Source: Balanoglossus misakiensis
Taxonomy: Eukaryota; Hemichordata
DNA: 64,000 bases
Assembly: GCA_040954595.2 (NCBI GenBank)
Contig: CM082598.2
Location: 5,084,001-5,148,000 of the forward strand
Direction: 5' to 3'
A model generated the notes under the pieces. It had not been told where the DNA came from. It saw nothing but the letters and a program-made list of their open reading frames with translations, and ran no database searches. How positions within the stretch are numbered: the stretch's first letter is position 1; each line of letters opens with the position of its first letter. Positions 33,142 through 45,351 of the stretch are shown here, piece after piece. The translations under genes were made by a program, and so were the position numbers.

Positions 33142-34734
33142 CTATTGCTGTTGGCTTGTTTTGATCCCAAGAGGTACATATTCATCCCAATTGTAGCACC
33201 TCAGGTGGTTCTTAAACAGCGAGTGCGTCATCCAACGATAAAAATTGGCGGGCTCCCGAAACTGTTGTCTGAAGTCTCCGTGTTTGTCGTATTCTCTCCT
33301 GACGTGAAAGGCCGAGAAGTCGGAGCAGGTGCCAACCCTCAGTTTCCCCAGACCATCCCAGAAAAATTCGTGGTGCCCAAACCGCTCCAGCTCCGGAGCG
33401 AACCCGACGCGCCTGACGGAGAGCGTCTTGGCCATGAAGAAGTTTATGACCTCGTCTGCCATGCGGCAGGACGACGACCCCTTCAGAGGATAGCGCCCGG
33501 TTCGACGTTCCAGACAATAACCCCGGCGTGAGTACTCCCGGAAGAGAATATTGTCGTAGTTCTGGTCCAGTAGGGAATTTTCAGAGGCAACCAGTCCACT
33601 CACTATGTCTAGCCGCCACTTTTTGTTTTCCAGCTTGGCTAGCATCCGCTCTAAAGATGTGTGTTTAGTGAAAACAAAATCATCATCAATCCACAGGAAG
33701 TATTCTGTTTCTACTTGGCTAACCAGTAGATTTCTTCCCGCAAACCAACCCTCACCAAACGGCATCATATAATGGTAAACCCCGGGAAAATCCAGCGTCT
33801 CTTTCGCTTCAGAGTCGTCCGCTACGAGTACGGTTACATTGGGATAATAGTGACGTATGCTTTGTATGAGCGTCCTGACAGCTTCGTACCGTTCAAATGT
33901 CTTTGTCACTACGGTTACCTTTTCAGAAATATCACCTGTCGAAATGTGGTTGAAAAGTCTGGGAAATGGTTCCCGTTGTATGTGCACATTTATTATGGCT
34001 TTGAACGCCATTAGTCTCACTAAGACAACATCTTGTGAATGGACGTCATACTTTGTACTTGTGTACGTTATGGCTGACAGGACCGCGTTTGCTTCCTCGT
34101 TGTTCATACCAGGGCGAAAAGTTACGAACAAACTGACACTTCCGTTTCCGGTAAGGGTCACGTGATCCCGACTGTTGCGCAGGCCCAGCACGCCGCGGTG
34201 TCCCTCGGATGTGAATGACAACGTGAATTCAGAGTCACGGAGGAGATTTTCCCAAAACGGCCGGCTGAACGACAGCCCGAGTAGTCCCACTGAACGAAGC
34301 GGTTCGACTGTGATTCCATTTCCGGGGAAGGTCAGGGGTGAAAGGGCAGGGCACAGTGCCATCGGCCATTTTGTCGAGTCCGCCAACTTTTGAAATTCTT
34401 CCCACTGAACTTGCCGCCTGGCCAGCATGACGTCACGATCAATCTGCCAAATGTAACTGTCCTCATGTCGTATGCATTGACAAGTGTTCCTCTGCTCTGT
34501 GTAGTCATCAAAAGCCAGGGTGTCACCATTGGTTATACGGTTTAACACCGTCTTCAATACTTTACCTAGGAATGTGTGGTGTACACTTTGCTCATTAGAG
34601 TGATGAGGTAAAGCGACTAAATTTGGCTGCACAGTCAGAAAAAGTATCTTCTGGTTTAATGCCATCAGTGTTAGCATAAATAGGACCATTAGAGAGAGCA
34701 GACCTCGTTTTCTTGTCCCCACGTAGGAAAGCAT
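33142..34734 (-). CDS. Beta-1,4-N-acetylgalactosaminyltransferase-like type II membrane enzyme, intronless
   Basis: Single coding exon, 530 aa from the ATG at 34734; upstream in-frame codons extend only to a TTG. Type II layout: short basic N-terminus (TRKRG), one signal-anchor segment at about residues 11-27, a stem, then a luminal catalytic domain. Motifs fit the B4GALNT1/2 family: VTVVTKTFERYEAVRTL, VLVADDSE, the metal-binding acidic cluster WIDDDFVF (Asp350-352), and the C-terminal RREYDKHGDFRQQF. It should transfer GalNAc from UDP-GalNAc to a glycan in the Golgi; the acceptor is unknown. A pyrimidine-AG site (GTTTCAG at about 34766) just upstream suggests a 5' UTR intron. A C-terminal fragment of this gene is duplicated at 29248-29346. 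Confidence 0.88.
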   Translation of the reverse strand: MLSYVGTRKRGLLSLMVLFMLTLMALNQKILFLTVQPNLVALPHHSNEQSVHHTFLGKVLKTVLNRITNGDTLAFDDYTEQRNTCQCIRHEDSYIWQIDRDVMLARRQVQWEEFQKLADSTKWPMALCPALSPLTFPGNGITVEPLRSVGLLGLSFSRPFWENLLRDSEFTLSFTSEGHRGVLGLRNSRDHVTLTGNGSVSLFVTFRPGMNNEEANAVLSAITYTSTKYDVHSQDVVLVRLMAFKAIINVHIQREPFPRLFNHISTGDISEKVTVVTKTFERYEAVRTLIQSIRHYYPNVTVLVADDSEAKETLDFPGVYHYMMPFGEGWFAGRNLLVSQVETEYFLWIDDDFVFTKHTSLERMLAKLENKKWRLDIVSGLVASENSLLDQNYDNILFREYSRRGYCLERRTGRYPLKGSSSCRMADEVINFFMAKTLSVRRVGFAPELERFGHHEFFWDGLGKLRVGTCSDFSAFHVRREYDKHGDFRQQFREPANFYRWMTHSLFKNHLRCYNWDEYVPLGIKTSQQQ

Positions 34735-36067
34735 GATTGAACGTTCGCTGCGTACGACCACTGAAACTACAGTAACAATAATAATAATGGTAATAATTAT
34801 ATATAACAATAAATATATAATAATACATGACAATAGGCGCCATCGTTTTTTATGAGGAACAGCAAAGTGTTATTCATCCAGCCTTTTCAAGTCAGTTTAT
34901 CCTTGATCTGTGAAACCGTGAACCGTTCATGGTATGCACGATATGATTAAATTTCTTGTCGAAAATTTGGAAATATTCAGGAGTTGAAAAATCAACTAGC
35001 AATAAACGTGCGGGGTTGGCTTCAAATGGACACATCAACCAAGTTAATGAGTGTTGGAGGCAGGGCTGTTACAGTTGTGTCTACACAGCCTTTTACATGC
35101 CTTGTGTGATAAAGGACACATCCGTGTGTGAATGCCATATATTTTGACACAGCTGTTAGTGTGAAATTTGTTTAGGCTAATAAATTCTGGGTATGTATTT
35201 CCAACAGGACAATCGTATGGATAAAGAGAAATATTTTCTCCCAGTCTTCACTTCAATGGACAACGGGAGGGCCTCTGGCAGAGCTAAGGACCGTGGATAG
35301 ACACATGGATAGTCTTTAAACCCATCCTTTCCATCATATAAGTTAATACATACCTCCTGGAGAGTTACCCTGGACCACAAATGAGGTGTCAAGCGCCGTG
35401 TGACGTCACAATACATTGTTTAAGAGTCCTCCAGGTTGATTGCTGGGTTGTACCATTTGTGGTCCGGGGTGTTTAATGGCGGCAGGGGTCCTTTATTTGA
35501 GGTGGTTGGAACTGGGAATATACGGCAGACACAAAATTATTGCTTCCATCAAAAAATGAAAATATGACAATTTTTCGACTTTGGTGTTCTCTGGGCTTTG
35601 CTGTTATCCGGTAAATTAAAGACGTCTGGCTGTAATGTTTTGTTAATATTTTGTAAGCATGTATAACTAACCATATTTATTGCACTACTGGGCCTTTGGT
35701 TTATTAACAGCATTAGTGTCCAATGTTAATTTCCCCCCCCCCCCCAAACAACAACAAAAACAACAGGTTTGTGTGAACCATACCAAAACGCCGCTTCAAA
35801 GTGACACTGAGGGGAATTTGCTATAACAACGGTTGAATGAAAAATATGTCTTTTTAGCCCCCCCCCCCCCTGCCTCATGCTGTAGCCCCGATGTCAAATG
35901 GTCTGTCCCTTGTGTGCTGAACGAACTCATTTGTCACCCCAGATGTTACATGAATGTTTCAACGGAGGTTTTGACCTGTTGCGTCTATTTTGCGCTCTGC
36001 TCAATGGCCGTTGTGATTTTCTTCTCTGGGGTCCACGGTCTTCGTAACCTTCCAATTCTTGACTATA

Positions 36068-36261
36068 TTAAAGGTATACGGTCACCTATGCAAATATAGC
36101 TATAGTTACCATGGCAAATTATAATCTAGCCAATCACAGATTTTCAGTGGGTGGCACACACGCGAAAAAAGAGCGTCACCATATGTTCTTTAAAACACTC
36201 AAATACGCCATTTTAGCCATATATGGGCGTATGTTAATTGGAGGTGACTGTATACCTTTAA
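36068..36261 (+). repeat. TTAA-flanked MITE family B, copy 1
   Basis: 194 bp bounded by TTAA on both sides. Left end AAAGGTATACGGTCACCTAT; right end GGTGACTGTATACCTTTAA, i.e. inverted. Siblings are at 43872-44064 (inverse) and 51434-51628. Confidence 0.85.
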
Positions 36262-36324
36262 CACATGTCGGGAGTCTTTGTGAAAATAAAGAAGAAAAGT
36301 AGGTGTCCACCGTCTGGTTATCAT

Positions 36325-36470
36325 GAAAATCGCTGCTTTAAATTTTTCTCCATAGACTGAGCACAGAGATTGGCAGCCATGTTGAAATTCGTGCTTGAGA
36401 CAATTGTGTTCTATTATTCAACATTTTGCAAGGTGACACCTTATTCTCAAAGTTTAAGAGACAATAATAG
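36325..36470 (+). repeat. Dispersed repeat F, copy
   Basis: Diverged relative of the reverse complement of about 42070-42215. Shared blocks include AAAATCGCTG, CAGAGATTGGC, GAGACAATT and TTATTCTCAA. A shorter relative lies at about 7650-7720. Confidence 0.55.
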
Positions 36471-36857
36471 CAAGTTTTTTTTGCAAAATATAAGAGAAAT
36501 TTAAGCCTATTATTTTCCAGGCGCAATCTACTTTAAAGACATTTTGCTTAAATTTCGAAAACACAGTCTTAAACATACTGACAGATAAAATATACATACT
36601 GATAAAGCATACTGATAAAATATGTTTCATGACGCAGTCAAATACACGTGATGTCAGTGAATATTGATTATTTTAGAGAAAGTCGACAATGTCAAAGTAT
36701 TGGTTTCCTCGCTGTTTCGATCGTTCTTCGCTAAGTCCAGAAGACTTCTGAAGGATAGTAGAAACTCTTTTGTTTTTTTTATTGATTTTTGTCTTTCTTT
36801 CTTCAAAAATACAATGCTGAATCCTCCCCTAATAGTGCGAGACGACATCCTGACAAG

Positions 36858-38347
36858 ATGGCGTCCAAAACTGTCCTCTTCACTCTCTGTTTCTGGTGTG
36901 TATTTGTTGAAAATTACACTGTCGTTCGCGCTAGTCGGCTGGTGTACGACACCCCGTGCTACAAGTCCGGCTACTCTTCGGCGACTACCGGCTACGAGAT
37001 GCAAGATCTCAACGACGGCGACTTTCTGGTACTGGACGACATTACGTCACAGAATGTGTGTCTCGACCACTGCCTGCTGACAGACTGGTGCATGTCGGTA
37101 AACTACAGGAAAAACACCAAAGTCTGCCAGTTAAACGCGCACGACAGGCTAAGTTCATCGAGCAACTTTCAGCAAAGTTTTGGCTGGGTGTATGCTGACT
37201 TTCGACACGGAGTACAAGGAGAGGTATGATTTATAAACTTATGGGGCTACCAGCAATAGTCTTGTGGATTTCATGTGTTTACTAGCAGCACATCATGCTA
37301 TGTTCCTAGTATTTATGTTGTGAGTACAGATTAAAGAAAACAAAATGCTATAACATGGAGGCACCATCAGCTGTGGTTTTTCTATGTTTTCTAGTTAAAA
37401 TAAAAAATCAAGCACTTAGCTTATCAACACAGCCTATTTGTGTATAGTCAAAATTGTTATGTGGCAAAAACTGAGCTCAAGTGCGGACTATTATTAATTT
37501 ATCAAAAATAGCAGTTGTCGTTACAATCACACACACACAACACACATACAGAAGCTATATATTGACTAGCGGAGTATCGGGTAAGTAAGCATGCTGTTCT
37601 GAATGCAACAAGAACCTTGCATTTAATACAGTGAATACAAAATGCAGGAAATAGAGCTGAAGGATTCAGATAATACCCCTTGGTGTTTAACAGACTGTAT
37701 ACACATACAAGTAGTGTTGATTAGCGACGTCTTTTCATTCGTAGTCTGCCCCGGGCAGGAGGAAGACATGAGACGCACCAAGGCGAGCTGTTTTTAATAT
37801 CAAAATGCATAAACACCACCCTGAAACACAGCCTAGAGAAGAAACAAAAACATGTCATGACTTCCGTCTCTTAATATTAAAGTTCACTTTATATGTCAGA
37901 GTTCTCTCAAATCGTTGTTCCCGCCAGCCATGTTGTTCAGCGCAACCCGCGACAAAGTGTCGGATTTTCATTTGACGGATATGAAAAAAAAACATCAAGG
38001 CGACAAATTCGAAAACTATCACAGGGAGCTCTTCCTCCTTGCTTGTAGTGTGTATGTTTGTTTGTTATTCATTTACATAATAAACAAAAATATTCGTTTA
38101 TTTATTTACAATACGGTCACGCTTGTTGGTTGTTGACAGGTTAATATTCAAGGTAAGGGTAAGGGTAAGGGTTATATTTGGTGTTATGCTTAGAATTTAG
38201 GTTCATTCACTCCGAGTCCCTATATATATATAGGGAATGAGTAATGCTGTGGTGCGAATGAAGCATAACCCAATTACCCTAAACCGTTGAATACTTGTGT
38301 ATCTTAACCCTAACATGTCAACAAACAAACAAACGTGACCATATTTG

Positions 38348-38406
<59 letters not shown>

Positions 38407-38634
38407 AATAAATAAATACATACATACATACATACATACATACATACATAGATACATACATACATACATGTACATACATACATACATACATACATACATA
38501 CATACATACATACATACATACATACATACATACATACATACATACATACATACATACAAACATACATACATACATACATACATACATACATACATACATA
38601 CATACATACATACATACATACATAAATAAATATA

Positions 38635-38697
<63 letters not shown>

Positions 38698-41256
38698 ATA
38701 CAGATTTTTGTTTCTTATATCAAACAATATCGAACATACACACTCCAAACAAAGAGAAAGGGCTCCCTTTGACAGTATACGCGAAATGCGATTGTATGGA
38801 AAATGCCGAAAGCTAAAAGGGACGAATGATTATTGAGCACACACCGTTTTTTTTCATTTTCAGAAATACCTCGGGCCGTGTGCATCATCGCCTTGTCTGA
38901 ATGGAGGCAGTTGTCATGTTGACTGTCTGAACACCACCACGTTTGACTGTCTCTGCCCGCCGTTTTACGGAGGGGATCGGTGCGAAAGTTGTAAGTGCTA
39001 TCGCGCATGTGTACAGTGAAACCTGTCAGACTGTAACAGTCAGAGGTGTCATCAGTAGACATGTTTCACTACATGTGTATGTCAGACAAAGTGATATATA
39101 GACACATAGAAAGATCAATATTGAATTAAATTATGGACCAACTGGCAGAAAGACAGACAGATAGAGCTAATTTTATGATCAATTTTAGCAGGTTATATTA
39201 TTACATTTATAAACTTGTGTACAAGTGTAGTCAGATGCAGCCCGGTTTTGTATAACTCTGTATTTACTATTGTAACACGTTTACTGTAGCGACTTATCTT
39301 CATGTGCCAACAATTGCTATCTCATACTGAAAATGAGTATTTTTACAAATCATCTTGCAGTGACAATGTATCCAATCGGACTGTGGCCACTGAACGCTGC
39401 TGACGGCTCGAAGGACGCGACCGAGTACGGGAACCATGGAAGCTTAACCGGGGCCTCGTTGACTACAGGGCCGAAGGGGGAAAGCCAGGGGGCGTACTAC
39501 TTCTCGGGGAGCTCTGGCTCTTACATGGAGATCTCTAACGATGGCTCGCTGGATACCGAGTACTCGATCACCATGCTGGCCTGGGTGTACCCGGAGGCCA
39601 ACGACGGTCCCATCTTCCACTATTATCCGTCGAGCTGGGGGGTCTACTTGTGGCAGGAGTCCGGGAGCACCATCACCGCCCAGTTCGTCTTCCGGGACGG
39701 AGCCACGCCCTCCAATCTGTACGGCACCGACGTTCTGACCCTGAACGCCTGGAACTACGTTGGCGCAAGCTACGACTACAACACGGGCCTGGCCAAGCTG
39801 TGGTACGACGGACAGGAAGTCGACTCACTGGACATCGGAATTAAAACCCTCCGCACGAATTACAACATCCGGGTAGGCTACCAAGGTGCTGATAACCGAA
39901 TATTCAGAGGACGGGTGTCTTGTTTGCAGCTTTACGACCGAGCGCTCACTAGTGATGAAATTCTGTCCGTGAAAGACTGTCCGGCACCAGGTAAATATGA
40001 GACCAAGATGTTTGTCCAGTTTTTGATATCTAAGCCTATAAATACACCCCTGCTACGCGACTCCGTCCCAAATGTTGTTCTATCGGTTGTGACGACATGA
40101 GTCATATAATATCTGCCATGATGCCCTCAGGCGATGCCTATAGAGTACATGTAAACTCTGTCAAAGGCTCTACAACTTGAAGTTCTTTTGTGATCCGGAT
40201 ACTTTTGTGCATTATTTGAATATAGCGGGAGTAATGTTTGTAACAAGCTTGTAGGTCTAATACATGAATCTATTGGGTCTATAAATTACAAATTAAGTGA
40301 ACAACCTGTGTGGGTCATATGATCGGGAGGGGTACTGTATATACTATGATGGGACGAGTACTGTATTTACGGTGCTGGTCCAAATTCATAATACATTTAG
40401 TCCAAGTAGGCCTACATGTTTTCTTATGAAAGCAGAGATTTGTTTTCAAGAATGTTGTATTGATTTCATGCTAACCTATCATAACCTTCATTTCTTTAAT
40501 TTTAGTGACAAAGCACCTGGTTGGGCTGTGGCCGTTGAACGGTGCATACGGCTCGAAGGACGCAACGGAACACCGCAGCGACGGGAGTTTCACCGGAGCC
40601 TCCTTGACGAGCGGTCCGAACGGCGAAAGCGAGGGAGCGTACTACTTCGCGGGCACCACCGGTTCGTATATGGTTATCCCGAACGACGGCACACTGAACG
40701 TGCAGTACTCCATGACCGTCCTGGCGTGGGTGTACCCGGAGGCGACCGACGGGCCGATCTTCCACTTCTCCCCGTCGGGCTGGAAGGTGGCTCTGTGGCA
40801 GTCCAGCAGCACGGTGCTCTCCGCGCGCTTCTACTTCCAAGACGGCTCGAACTACGCCGAGGTGACGGCCGACTCCCTGTCCACCGACACGTGGAACTAC
40901 GTGGGCGCGTCGTACAACTACAACACCGGCTTGGCCAAGTTGTGGGTCGGCGGCCAAGTGGTTAAGAGCCAAGACATCGGAATCAAGGCCCTCAGCACAA
41001 ACTACGACATACGCGTGGGCTATCAGGGCTCCGACCAGAATAATATCTACCGGGGCAGTATCTCCTGTCTGCAGCTCTACAGTCGCGAACTCTCGGCGGC
41101 AGAGGTCATGTCTGTGAAAAACTGCCCAATACCAGGTAAACAAAACTACAGGTTTAAGTATGGTGTCCCAATCACCATTTACACAGTCCTGTTTGCTATT
41201 GAAGTGCAACATCCCTCTCTCTCTTTCTCTACCCCTGTCTGTATCTATCTGTTTGC

Positions 41257-41289
<33 letters not shown>

Positions 41290-41524
41290 TGTATGTATGT
41301 ATGTATGTATGTATGTATGTATGTATGTATGTATGTATGTATGTATGTATGTATGTATGTATGTATGTATGTATGTATGTATGTATGTATGTATGTATGT
41401 ATGTATGTATGTATGTATGTATGTATGTATGTATGTATGTATGTATGTATGTATGCAGATTTGGAGCAGGTGCATGGCAAAGTATTGCATGTTAACATGT
41501 GTGCTTTTTGTTCTTGCAGGTTGA
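36858..41524 (+). CDS. Secreted PAN/apple, EGF, LamG, LamG protein
   Basis: Exons 36858-37223, 38864-38990, 39361-39990, 40506-41135 and 41520-41524 give 585 aa. Introns are phases 0, 1, 1 and 1. Residues 1 to about 25 form a signal peptide. A PAN/apple-type domain follows (PCYKSGY, NVCLDHCLLTDWCMSVNY, VCQLN), then one EGF domain with an extra cysteine (CASSPCLNGGSC, DCLCPPFYGGDRC). Two LamG/concanavalin-like domains of exactly 210 codons each follow (VGLWPLN, GASL, AWVYPEA, DGPIFH, WNYVGASY, RVGYQG). The two LamG exons are clearly internal duplicates. The last coding exon supplies only a Gly codon completion and the stop. It is likely an extracellular adhesion or lectin-like protein; partners are unknown. 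Intron 1 holds the 38.3-38.7 kb microsatellite. Confidence 0.85.
38347..38700. repeat. Compound AAAT-ACAT-AAAT microsatellite
   Basis: (AAAT)n, then (ACAT)n, then (AAAT)n, lying in intron 1 of the PAN/LamG gene. ORFs across it are artefacts. Confidence 0.98.
41260..41457. repeat. (ATGT)n microsatellite
   Basis: Pure tetranucleotide array in the last intron of the PAN/LamG gene, ending about 60 bases before the final acceptor. Confidence 0.98.
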
Positions 41525-42582
41525 ATACAACACCATCAGCCAACCAAACACAGTTTGGTTTTTAGAACGGTGTTTGTTGTAGTAACAACGCTAACCATTC
41601 TTCGGGTATTTGCTGATGTTTAGATGGAATAGAACATCGAGGATTTCCTGTAGGAATAGGATTATGCACTGTATATGAATTGTACTGTTCACATATTATC
41701 ATGTTTAATTGGTTTCAATAATATTATTGACAGTCTTGAAGATATGTTAAAAATCAAAAATATAAAATTGTTTATACTTGTGTGTGTATTCACCCTTATA
41801 TATTGTAAGCCTTGTTTCTCGTCAATTGACATGAGACATGTATACAATTTTCCAATAAAGTGACTGTGCATGTCAACTTGCATTACCTAACGATGGCTAA
41901 AGACTTGTTTCTACATACAAATCATTTTGGCTGGTATCATCACTTCCGGTTGTATTTTCAAGTCCAGTAGTTGTTTGGATCTCTGCGCCGGAAATGAAAG
42001 TGAATGAATCTATGGGAATATTGCGATTTTTGGCAACTATCCTTAGTTTAGTCTGAAAGTGGAAAGTTTGGGTAGTTTCCCCTTTAAAATTGAGAATAAA
42101 GGTTAGGAGTCACTGTGGAAAATTTTGAATGAAAGAGCAAAATTGTCTCAAATTAAAAATGGCCGCCAATCTCTATGTTAACTGTGGGTAAAACTTAAAC
42201 CAGCGATTTTGACAAAAACAAGACAGTGAACACTGTGTTGTTCTTTGTATTCAAAAAGGCTCCCCACTCTCTATAATGTAACAAAGAATAATATTGATAT
42301 TTTTGAAGGTCCGTAATTTTTCTGAAAATCTGTTCCCGAAGCACATTTAACATCACAGTTAATGGTCGCGGAAACATGAACTGTAGGCAGTCTTTCTTAA
42401 TTTTCCATCGATATACATGTACGTTACCATGACTCCTATTGCGTCGATAGATCCCCTTGGGCAAGATGTGAGAAATCTTTGATACAATAGCAGTCACACT
42501 TCTGTCTACTCTCAATCAGTCGCTACACAAGAACAGCTAATTGAGAATCGTTGTGATATATGAGTGACAATATAGGGCAGAC
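41525..42582. other. 3' UTR of PAN/LamG gene and upstream region of RING-CH gene
   Basis: The first 340 bases are probable 3' UTR. The rest contains dispersed repeat F (about 42070-42215) and should include the promoter of the RING-CH gene. No further gene was seen. Confidence 0.5.
41854..41859 (+). promoter_or_regulatory. Candidate polyadenylation signal of the PAN/LamG gene (AATAAA)
   Basis: AATAAA about 330 bases after the stop codon, followed by a GT-rich stretch (GTGACTGTGCATGTC). Confidence 0.6.
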
Positions 42583-45126
42583 ATGAGCAGTATCGTGTCC
42601 GAGGATCTCTTGGTTTTTGGCGGGGAAAATTTCCGCCGTCAAATCGAAACGAAACTGGTTGAAGACAATGTGACTGTGCCTCAACCAGGTTATGTACACA
42701 ATCCTTTGCTGTTCTCCGGAGGATGTGAGGATCCGGCCGCGGCGGCCGAGTGCCAAGACTCCGGTCATTCCGCGCCTGTCTCCCGCAGAGACAAGGGAGA
42801 AGCCAAGACGGCGTGCTTATCTAACCTCAACCACATGGGCGAAGAAGCAGAGAGACGCGAGTTGGGTCGTGCGAACGGAACAGCAGGCAACTGCACCGAA
42901 ATTGTTGAGGCTCCTGGCGCTGGCCCGGGCGTGACAGACATCGATATCTGCCTGGAAATGGGCTCTCCGAGAGAAACAAGCCAACCGGAAGCGCCGAGTA
43001 AAGAGGTATAGTGTACAATATATATTTAAAAGTATGTTCTATCACAGGGATATGCCCACTTCTCTGTCTGTCAGTCAATCAGTCTGTCTGTCTGTCTGTC
43101 TGTCTGTATGTATGTATGTATGTATGTATGTATGTATGTATGTATGTATGTATGTATGTATGTATGTATGTATGTATGTATGTATGTATGTATGTATGTA
43201 TGTATGTATGTATGTATGTATGTATGTATGTATGTATGTATGTATGTATGTATGTATGTATGTATGTATGTATGTATGTATGTATGTATGTATGTATGTA
43301 TGTATGTATGTATGTATGTATGTATGTATGTATGTATGTATGTATGTGTGTATGTATGTATGTATGCATGCTAGTCCATCACGTCTCTCCCACATTATTG
43401 CAACCTTGAAATCCTTCGTGGATGATAAACTTACCGTGCATTGTCATTTGTATAATTGTATACACCTTAGGTTTCCTTATCAGAGGTCTGCCATGAAAAC
43501 AAACTTTGTCGGATATGCCAAGACGGGGAGAGGACAGACCAACTGGTGCAGCCTTGTCTGTGCACTGGAAGCATTGCATTTGTCCACGTCACCTGTTTAC
43601 AAACATGGCTCAGTGCGTCCGAGTTCATGAAGTGCGAAATCTGCAACTTTAAGTATAAAATCAGGAGTGGCAGGGACTCTGTGGTAAGTGTGTGCTAAAG
43701 CCCCCACATCTGTAACTTTTGTATGGTTTTCAATATACACGCTGTGTGTTAACCATGGTTTCTTATTCGGTTCCCTAAATATATTGTATTTATCCTCATA
43801 ATATAGTCCATCTGGGCAAAATTGGCATTTATTTTTCAAATATCAAGAAACGGGATTGAAAATTTCTGCCTTTAAAGGTATACAGTCACCTCCAATTTAC
43901 ATACGCCCATATATGGCTGAAATGGAGTATTTGAGCGTTCTAAAGAACATATGGTGGCGCTCTTTTTTTCGCGTGTGCCACCCACTGAAAATCTGTGATT
44001 GGCTAGATCTCAATTTGCCATGGTAACTGTAGCTAATTTTCCATAGGTGACCGTATACCTTTAATTGCAACTGTGCTGACGCCATTTTTATTGAAATGTC
44101 ACGATGGTACTCTTGCTTCAAATACCAACCCACAAATCCCATACATCCATCCATCCATCCATCCATCCATCCATCCATCCATCCATCCATTCCGATGATC
44201 CATCCAACCATACCCCATCCCACCCTGTTCCATTCAAAGTACACACTCGCTTTATTGACGTGTATTTATTTCTTTCTGTTGACAGGAAGGTTCCCTGTGT
44301 TCTAGGCGATTCAGCAGGAGTAGAAACAAGTTTTTAGTTGGTTTGGCAATACTTTTAATCACCGTCGCCTACACTTATTCAATTTTGAAAATTGCCATGA
44401 CCTTTACCGATCTCAAAGGTAAGCTGAACCTTATCCTCACTGTTTGTAAAACAAAGCATTTATGTTGGATTGTGTAAAATTTATGTCGACTTTATTGACT
44501 CATATCTGTTACCACATATTCTTCAACCGCGAGGCCACAAAAAAACCATGACACCCATCCCCTCACTTCAAACAATTTCAAAGACTTTGAATTATCTATC
44601 TCGACTTAGTATAGATAGATACATAGATATATACATAGATATATACATAGACACATAGATACATAGATACATACATAGATACATACATAGATACATACAT
44701 AGATACATACATAGATACATACATAGATACATACATAGATACATAGATACATACATACATACATACATACATACATACATACATACATACATACATACAT
44801 ACATACATACATACATACATACATACATACATACATACATACATACATACATACATACATTCATACATACATACATACATTAATATAACTAATAATTCAA
44901 TTTTCTTATTTCAGTCGAGATTTGTGCATCAATCGTAACAACAGTGACTTATAGCGTCCTGTGTTTTATAGTTTGGAAACTGCAGTATATGTCCTGCAAC
45001 ATGCGAGTGACCATCTTACTTCGCGATCCCAAACTGCCACAGATTGACGTTCAGCAAACTTCCATCGTCGAGGAATACTCGTCCATCGGTATACGTGAGC
45101 GACTGAGCGAAGTCGGTCTGTTCTAG
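42583..45126 (+). CDS. Membrane RING-CH (MARCH-type) E3 ubiquitin ligase
   Basis: Exons 42583-43005, 43486-43683, 44286-44418 and 44915-45126 give 321 aa. Introns are phases 0, 0 and 1. Residues 1-141 form a variable polar N-terminus. Exon 2 is the RING-CH finger (Cys149-Cys194): CRIC, then CLC, seven residues, HVTC, twelve residues, CEIC, the exact C4HC3 spacing. Two hydrophobic segments follow, [20 protein letters not shown] and [16 protein letters not shown], with a cytosolic tail. This is the two-TM layout of MARCHF-type ligases that ubiquitinate membrane proteins along the secretory and endosomal route; the target is unknown. It lies tail to tail with a second RING-CH gene. The introns contain a long ATGT array, a MITE, a CATC run and an ACAT array. 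Confidence 0.9.
43078..43366. repeat. (CTGT)n/(ATGT)n microsatellite in RING-CH intron 1
   Basis: Tetranucleotide array between exons 1 and 2 of the RING-CH gene. ORFs over it are artefacts. Confidence 0.98.
43872..44064 (-). repeat. TTAA-flanked MITE family B, copy 2 (RING-CH intron 2)
   Basis: 193 bp with TTAA at each end, inverted relative to 36068-36261. Ends read AAAGGTATACAGTCACCTCC and GGTGACCGTATACCTTTAA. Confidence 0.85.
44139..44191. repeat. (CATC)n microsatellite
   Basis: Short tetranucleotide array in intron 2 of the RING-CH gene. Confidence 0.9.
44618..44880. repeat. (ATAG/ACAT)n microsatellite
   Basis: Compound ATAGATAC units followed by pure ACAT, in intron 3 of the RING-CH gene, ending about 30 bases before the exon 4 acceptor. 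Confidence 0.97.
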
Positions 45127-45345
45127 GGACCTCGGCGCTATATCATGATTTGAAGTTTCAGCATTTTTTTTCGTTGTATCCCCATTGACTAAAATTTATT
45201 GTTGTACCCGTAACAGCATGCTGGCGTGCTCGGTCTATTTCTTATCAATATAACCTCTACATATGTAATAATTATTATTGTTGACAAATGAATTTAAGTT
45301 CGGACTTGAATTCAAAATGTTCGGACTTGAATTCAGATTTTTAGC

Positions 45346-45351
45346 AATAAA
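45346..45351 (+). promoter_or_regulatory. Candidate polyadenylation signal of RING-CH gene (AATAAA)
   Basis: AATAAA 220 bases after the stop codon, followed by GTGCTGGTTGT, a plausible GT-rich downstream element. Confidence 0.6.

Larger units (their letters stand above)
34767..36857. other. Intergenic region, divergent promoters
   Basis: It separates the transferase (-) from the PAN/LamG gene (+), so both promoters should be here. I see no TATA box I trust. It contains C-runs, a short hairpin around 35355-35470 (CTGGACCACAAATG and its complement), a MITE (36068-36261) and a copy of repeat F (36325-36470). Confidence 0.5.

Noticed and set aside
34735-34833. Upstream extension of the GalNAc-transferase with a second hydrophobic run
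   Set aside because: It starts at TTG, is a low-complexity ATT/ATA translation, and includes a likely splice acceptor.
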